A DNA stretch of 64,000 nucleotides from Pleomorphomonas sp. NRK KF1 (GTDB lineage: Bacteria; Pseudomonadota; Alphaproteobacteria; Rhizobiales; Pleomorphomonadaceae). The stretch lies in assembly GCF_023721755.1 (NCBI RefSeq), contig NZ_JAMDLH010000003.1:1-64000 (forward strand), in the 5' to 3' direction. The notes under the pieces were generated by a model, which was not told where the DNA came from, did not search any database, and worked only from the letters and a program-made list of their open reading frames with translations. The stretch's first letter is position 1. Each line of letters opens with the position of its first letter. Both the position numbers and the translations under genes were made by a program. Shown here piece after piece: positions 60,610 through 64,000 of the stretch.

Positions 60610-61442
60610 CCGGTTTCGACCGCATGGCGACGGTGGCGGCAACAGAGTTCCGCCTTGCCTTTCGCAACCGCTGGGTTCTGCTGGCAACGCTGGTCTTCAC
60701 GCTGTTCGCGCTGGCCCTGGCCTTCCTGGGCTCCGGGCCAAGCGGTGCTCTCAAGGCCGATGCACTGACCCTGACGGCGGCGAGCCTGTCGACACTGACC
60801 GTCTACCTGGTGCCGCTGATGGCGCTGCTCGTCTCGTACGACAGCATTGCCGGCGAGATCGAACGCGGAACGCTGGCTTTGGTGCTGGCGACGCCTCTGA
60901 AGCGCGGCGAACTGGTCCTGGCGAAGTTCTGCGGCCATCTCGCCGTTCTGACCCTGGCCATCGCCATCGGTTACGGCATCGCTGGTGTAATGATCGCCGG
61001 CGTTCACGGCGCCGACGACGCCGGTCTTCTCGCCTGGGGGCGGCTCGTCGCCACCGCCGTGCTATTGGGGGCCGTCTTCATTGCCCTGGGCATGGCCCTG
61101 TCCGGCGTGCCGCGCCAGACCGGCACGGCCGCCGCGCTCGCCATCGGCGCCTGGCTGATCCTGGTGGTGCTTTACGACCTTGCGCTGCTCGGAGCCGTCA
61201 TCGTCGATCAGGGGGGCATGTTCACCAAGGCGGTGTTTCCGGCACTCGTTCTGGCCAACCCCGGTGACGCCTTCCGCCTCTACAATCTGGCGCTGATCGA
61301 GTCGAACGCGCCGATCGCCGGCCTCGACGGGCTCGCCCACACGCTTCCCTTCCCGGTTTCCAGCGCGCTTCTCGTGCTCGTCCTTTGGCTCGCCGCAAGC
61401 CTTGCCGTCGCCTGGGCCCTCACCCGGAGAATCCGCCCATGA
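60606..61442 (+). CDS. nosY: NosY, ABC permease for NosZ maturation
   Basis: This 278-residue membrane protein has six predicted helices and typical NosY motifs: ATEFRLAFRNRWVLLAT, LVSYDSIAGEIERGTLALVLATPLKRGELVLAKFCGHL, and NPGDAFRLYNL. It forms the ABC transporter with NosF. It overlaps nosF and nosL by four bases each, so translation is coupled. Confidence 0.95.
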   Translation: MTGFDRMATVAATEFRLAFRNRWVLLATLVFTLFALALAFLGSGPSGALKADALTLTAASLSTLTVYLVPLMALLVSYDSIAGEIERGTLALVLATPLKRGELVLAKFCGHLAVLTLAIAIGYGIAGVMIAGVHGADDAGLLAWGRLVATAVLLGAVFIALGMALSGVPRQTGTAAALAIGAWLILVVLYDLALLGAVIVDQGGMFTKAVFPALVLANPGDAFRLYNLALIESNAPIAGLDGLAHTLPFPVSSALLVLVLWLAASLAVAWALTRRIRP

Positions 61443-61978
61443 TCAACCGCATCCTCTCCGCCATGCTGCTCTCCGCCACCCTGTTTTTGCCGCTCGCCGC
61501 CTGCAAGGAGGAAGCGGCGGTCAAGCCGGCCGCCATTGCCATGACCGATGAAGCACTCGGCTATTATTGCCAGATGTACCTCGCCGATCACGGCGGCCCC
61601 AAGGCTCAGATCCATGAGAAGGGGCAGGAGCAGCCACTCTGGTTCTCGCAGGTGAGTGACGCCGTCACCTATCTACGGGGTGGCGAGAAGCGTGGCGACG
61701 TCACCGCCGTCTACGTTTCCGACATGGAGAAGGCGCCGAACTGGGCCGAACCCGGCCGCGACAACTGGATCGACGCCGACGCGGCTGTGTTCGTCATCGG
61801 CAGCCGGCAGGCCGGCGCCATGGGCATGCCCGAGGCGATCCCCTTCGGCAGCCAAAAGGCGGCCGACGCGTTCGTGGCACGCGAAGGCGGTGCCGTCGTC
61901 AAGCTGGCGGATATCCCGAACAAGTATCTCGGGCCGGCGAACGCCGGATCGGCCGATCATTCCGACATGCAGATGTGA
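61439..61978 (+). CDS. nosL: NosL, copper chaperone lipoprotein
   Basis: This 179-residue outer-membrane or periplasmic lipoprotein has a lipobox LPLAAC with the lipidated Cys22. The mature part has the copper-site region YYCQMYLADHGGPKAQI, WFSQVSDAVTYL, and KAPNWAEPGRDNWIDADAAVFVIGS, all standard NosL. It delivers Cu(I) to apo-NosZ. ATGA overlap with nosY. Confidence 0.94.
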   Translation: MINRILSAMLLSATLFLPLAACKEEAAVKPAAIAMTDEALGYYCQMYLADHGGPKAQIHEKGQEQPLWFSQVSDAVTYLRGGEKRGDVTAVYVSDMEKAPNWAEPGRDNWIDADAAVFVIGSRQAGAMGMPEAIPFGSQKAADAFVAREGGAVVKLADIPNKYLGPANAGSADHSDMQM

Positions 61979-61986
61979 GGTCCATC

Positions 61987-62952
61987 ATGGCAGACTTCCT
62001 CGCCCGCCCGATCGGCCGGCGCCGCTTCATCCGCATCGGGGCGACGCTCGCGGCGACGGCCGCCTTCGGTATCCCGGCTTCAGCAGCGTCACCCATGCGT
62101 CGGTGGTCCGGCAACGCCCTGGGTGCCCATGCCTCGATCGAGCTTGTCGGAACTGACGCCGCTCTGGCAGAGGCGACATTCGCCGTTGTGGAAAAGGAGA
62201 TTGCACGCCTTGAGGGGCTGTTCAGCCTTTATCATGCCGATAGCGCGCTCTCCCGTTTGAATGCCGCCGGCCGTCTCGATGCGCCGGAGGCCGACTTCCT
62301 GCGTCTTCTGGCGCTGGCACGCAGCGTCCACCGAGAGACCGGCGGCTTGTTCGATCCGACGGTTCAACCGGTGTTCGCCGCCTATGCCTCCCATTATGCA
62401 GGCGGACGGAGCGACGCGCTTCCCCCGGCGGAACTTGCTGACCGGCTGGCGCTGGTCGGCTTCGATCAGGTGGTCTTCGACGAAGCCGCCGTGCGCTTCT
62501 CGCTCCCCGGCATGGCAATGACGCTGAACGGCATCGCGCAGGGTTACGTCACCGATCGCGTGGCGGACCTCCTGAAGGCGCGCGGCTTTGATAACGTGCT
62601 GCTCGACATCGGCGAAATCCGGGTGCTCGGTGGTGGCCGCGATGGCGTCGGATGGAAGGTCGGCCTTGCCGCCGATCCGGACGGCAACACTCTGGCCGAT
62701 ACGCTTCGCCTCAAGGATCGCGCCATTGCCACGTCGATGGTCGCGGGTACGCTTCTCGACGCCGGTGGCCGCGTCGGCCACATCCTGCATCCCCGGAAGG
62801 GCGCCGTGCCCTCGGCCTTCTCATCGGTCAGCGTCGTGGCGGACGGGGCCGCTCTCGCCGATGCCCTTTCGACGGCGGCGGTGCTGATGAGCCCCGACGA
62901 ACTGGCCCGGCTCGATGGGGCCGGCGTCGAAATTCACGCGACACCGGCCTGA
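61987..62952 (+). CDS. nosX: NosX/ApbE-family FMN transferase
   Basis: This 321-residue periplasmic protein has a Tat-type leader (RRRFIRIGATLAATAAFG) and the ApbE fold: ETGGLFDPTVQPVF, LNGIAQGYVTDRVADLLKARGFDNVLLDIGEIRVLGG, and LKDRAIATSM with the Mg/FAD-binding residues. It attaches FMN to NosR. I start it at the ATG at 61987, six bases after GAGG. It is the last gene of the nos operon and faces the convergent aldolase gene 13 bases away. Confidence 0.9.
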   Translation: MADFLARPIGRRRFIRIGATLAATAAFGIPASAASPMRRWSGNALGAHASIELVGTDAALAEATFAVVEKEIARLEGLFSLYHADSALSRLNAAGRLDAPEADFLRLLALARSVHRETGGLFDPTVQPVFAAYASHYAGGRSDALPPAELADRLALVGFDQVVFDEAAVRFSLPGMAMTLNGIAQGYVTDRVADLLKARGFDNVLLDIGEIRVLGGGRDGVGWKVGLAADPDGNTLADTLRLKDRAIATSMVAGTLLDAGGRVGHILHPRKGAVPSAFSSVSVVADGAALADALSTAAVLMSPDELARLDGAGVEIHATPA

Positions 62953-62965
62953 CTGTCGACAGGTC

Positions 62966-63676
62966 TCAGGCGGCAGGCGCTGCCACGCCACCGCAGCGGA
63001 GGTCGGTGTCTGCCACGTCCTGCCGACCGTAGACCTTGAACATCGCAAAGACGTTCTGCATTTCGGCGCTGTCGAGGATCACCGGCGTCCCGACGGCGAG
63101 CGCGCGCCAATACTGGGCGGCGATGGTCTCCACCTCGACCAGGAGCGAATAGGCCTTCTTGAGGTTGGCGCCGAGCACGATCAGGCCATGATTGGCGAGC
63201 AGGCAGGCCAAGCGACCCTCCAGCGCGGTCAGGGCGTGGTCGGAAAGCGCCTGCGAGCCAAAGGTGGCATACTCGGCGCAGCGGATGTTCTCGCCGCCGG
63301 CCGCGGCCACCATGTAGTGGACGGCCGGAATGTCGCGGCGCAGACAGGAGATCACCGTCGAAAACATCGAATGAGTGTGGATCACCGTGTCTATGTCCGT
63401 CCGACGCTGCAGGATGTCCCGGTGGAAGCGCCATTCGCTGGTTGGTCGGCAGGGGCCGTAGTAGGTCCCGTCGAAGGTCATCTCGACGATCTGGTCTTCC
63501 GTCATTCCGGCGTAGGGAATACCGGTTGGCGTCACCAGAAAGCGATCCTTGCCAACGCGGACGCTGACGTTGCCCGAGGTGCCCTGGTTTACGCCCGAGG
63601 CGTTCATTTCACGGCACGTGTTGATGATCTCGGTCCTGAGGGCGAGATGGGAGAGGGCGGAAAGGCTCGCAGGCAT
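62966..63676 (-). CDS. class II aldolase/epimerase family protein (FucA-like)
   Basis: This 236-residue zinc enzyme resembles L-fuculose-phosphate aldolase. Zinc ligands are likely the histidines of VIHTHSMFSTV and NHGLIVLG, and the catalytic Glu lies in PTSEWRFHRDI. GNVSVRVGKDRFLVTPTGIPY and YMVAAAGGENIRC are further family segments. It is divergent from the SorC-type regulator at 63822. It would cleave a phosphorylated sugar; the exact substrate is unknown. The intervening 145 bases hold a tandem TTGTC repeat at about 63768-63779 that may be the operator. Confidence 0.85.
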   Translation of the reverse strand: MPASLSALSHLALRTEIINTCREMNASGVNQGTSGNVSVRVGKDRFLVTPTGIPYAGMTEDQIVEMTFDGTYYGPCRPTSEWRFHRDILQRRTDIDTVIHTHSMFSTVISCLRRDIPAVHYMVAAAGGENIRCAEYATFGSQALSDHALTALEGRLACLLANHGLIVLGANLKKAYSLLVEVETIAAQYWRALAVGTPVILDSAEMQNVFAMFKVYGRQDVADTDLRCGGVAAPAA

Positions 63677-63821
63677 TCTAGGGTCCTCGGTGAGGGGCGG
63701 CGGGTGCGTTCGACACGCAAGGCGGGCAATGGCACTTGGCGCGGTTGGGTGCTTATGTTAACTCAGATTGTCAATTGTCGATCCGGGGTTAAGCGCTTCG
63801 GGCGATTGGATTGGGAAGATC

Positions 63822-64000
63822 ATGGCACTACGCTCTAGGACGAAGGACAAGGCAGACCGGTCGGGGGCGGCCGAGGCGGACAGTCGGACACCGCTGCCGC
63901 GGCCGGGGGAATACCTCACCGATCCGCTTCTCTGGGCGTCCTGGCTTTATCATCACGACGAGATGACCCAGAGCCAGATCGCCGACCTGATGGGGGTGTC
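63822..64000 (+). CDS. SorC-family transcriptional regulator, N-terminus only
   Basis: Sixty codons are visible before the window ends. After a polar leader (residues 1-30) the sequence DPLLWASWLYHHDEMTQSQIADLMGVS matches the helix-turn-helix of SorC/DeoR-type sugar-responsive regulators. The start is the ATG at 63822. It diverges from the aldolase gene and may control it and further sugar genes beyond the window. Confidence 0.75.
   Translation, partial: MALRSRTKDKADRSGAAEADSRTPLPRPGEYLTDPLLWASWLYHHDEMTQSQIADLMGV

Noticed and set aside
1-64000. CRISPR arrays, insertion sequences, rRNA operons, phage genes
   Set aside because: I saw no regularly spaced repeats, transposase or integrase motifs, rRNA sequence or phage structural genes.

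Overview
The window reads as one contiguous chromosomal stretch of a GC-rich alphaproteobacterium, most likely a member of the Hyphomicrobiales (rhizobia and relatives). This rests on gene content: dctA-dctBD with rhizobium-type DctD sites, sdhCDAB order, an SbmA/BacA-type ABC protein, a denitrification nos cluster with pseudoazurin and nnrS, and an exo-type polysaccharide locus. I cannot name a genus from the sequence. Coding density is high, operons are tight (ATGA, GTGA and TTGA overlaps are common), and I see no insertion sequence, prophage, CRISPR array or rRNA.

Layout. 1-5873 (minus): a sugar or polyol uptake operon with an SMP-30 lactonase, a Tat-type binding protein, two RbsC-type permeases around an RbsA-type double ATPase, and the start of a zinc alcohol dehydrogenase. 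A GAF histidine kinase and NarL-type regulator (6052-8054, plus) diverge from it across a perfect 20-bp palindrome. 8074-16253: a C4-dicarboxylate module, aspA-dctA-dctB-dctD on the minus strand behind a textbook sigma-54 promoter and DctD-like palindromes, with a class I fumarase divergent on the plus strand. 16290-20133: a chemoreceptor, tRNA-Ser(GGA), a low-molecular-weight phosphatase homologue lacking its catalytic arginine, and a tiny membrane ORF. 20264-23887: sdhCDAB with a terminator and a 30-bp perfect palindrome upstream. 24141-30387 (minus): an operon of an SbmA/BacA-like ABC transporter, GH3, a GH144-type glycoamylase-like protein and an alpha/beta hydrolase, the enzymes without signal peptides.

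30626-31292: a DUF1737 protein and a YbaK-type deacylase. 31533-45655: an exopolysaccharide locus made of two convergent operons. The plus operon has a chain-length protein, UDP-xylose synthase, GH10 xylanase, initiating sugar transferase, CE4-like deacetylase, flippase, polymerase and two glycosyltransferases. The minus operon has a CelD-like acyltransferase, aldo/keto reductase, GMC oxidoreductase and a WecG-type transferase. 45725-52325: iron uptake, with a decayed FecCD permease remnant, a siderophore receptor, an AraC regulator, and exbB-exbD-tonB preceded by a small exported protein. 52407-62952: nitrous oxide respiration, with pseudoazurin, nnrS and nosRZDFYLX under FNR/NnrR-type boxes. 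62966-64000: a class II aldolase and a divergent SorC-type regulator cut by the window end.

Together these genes describe a metabolically flexible, probably plant- or soil-associated bacterium that takes up sugars and dicarboxylates, makes a possibly xylose-containing exopolysaccharide, scavenges siderophore-bound iron and can reduce N2O. The least conventional part is the coupling of an SbmA/BacA-like transporter to apparently cytoplasmic beta-glucan hydrolases.
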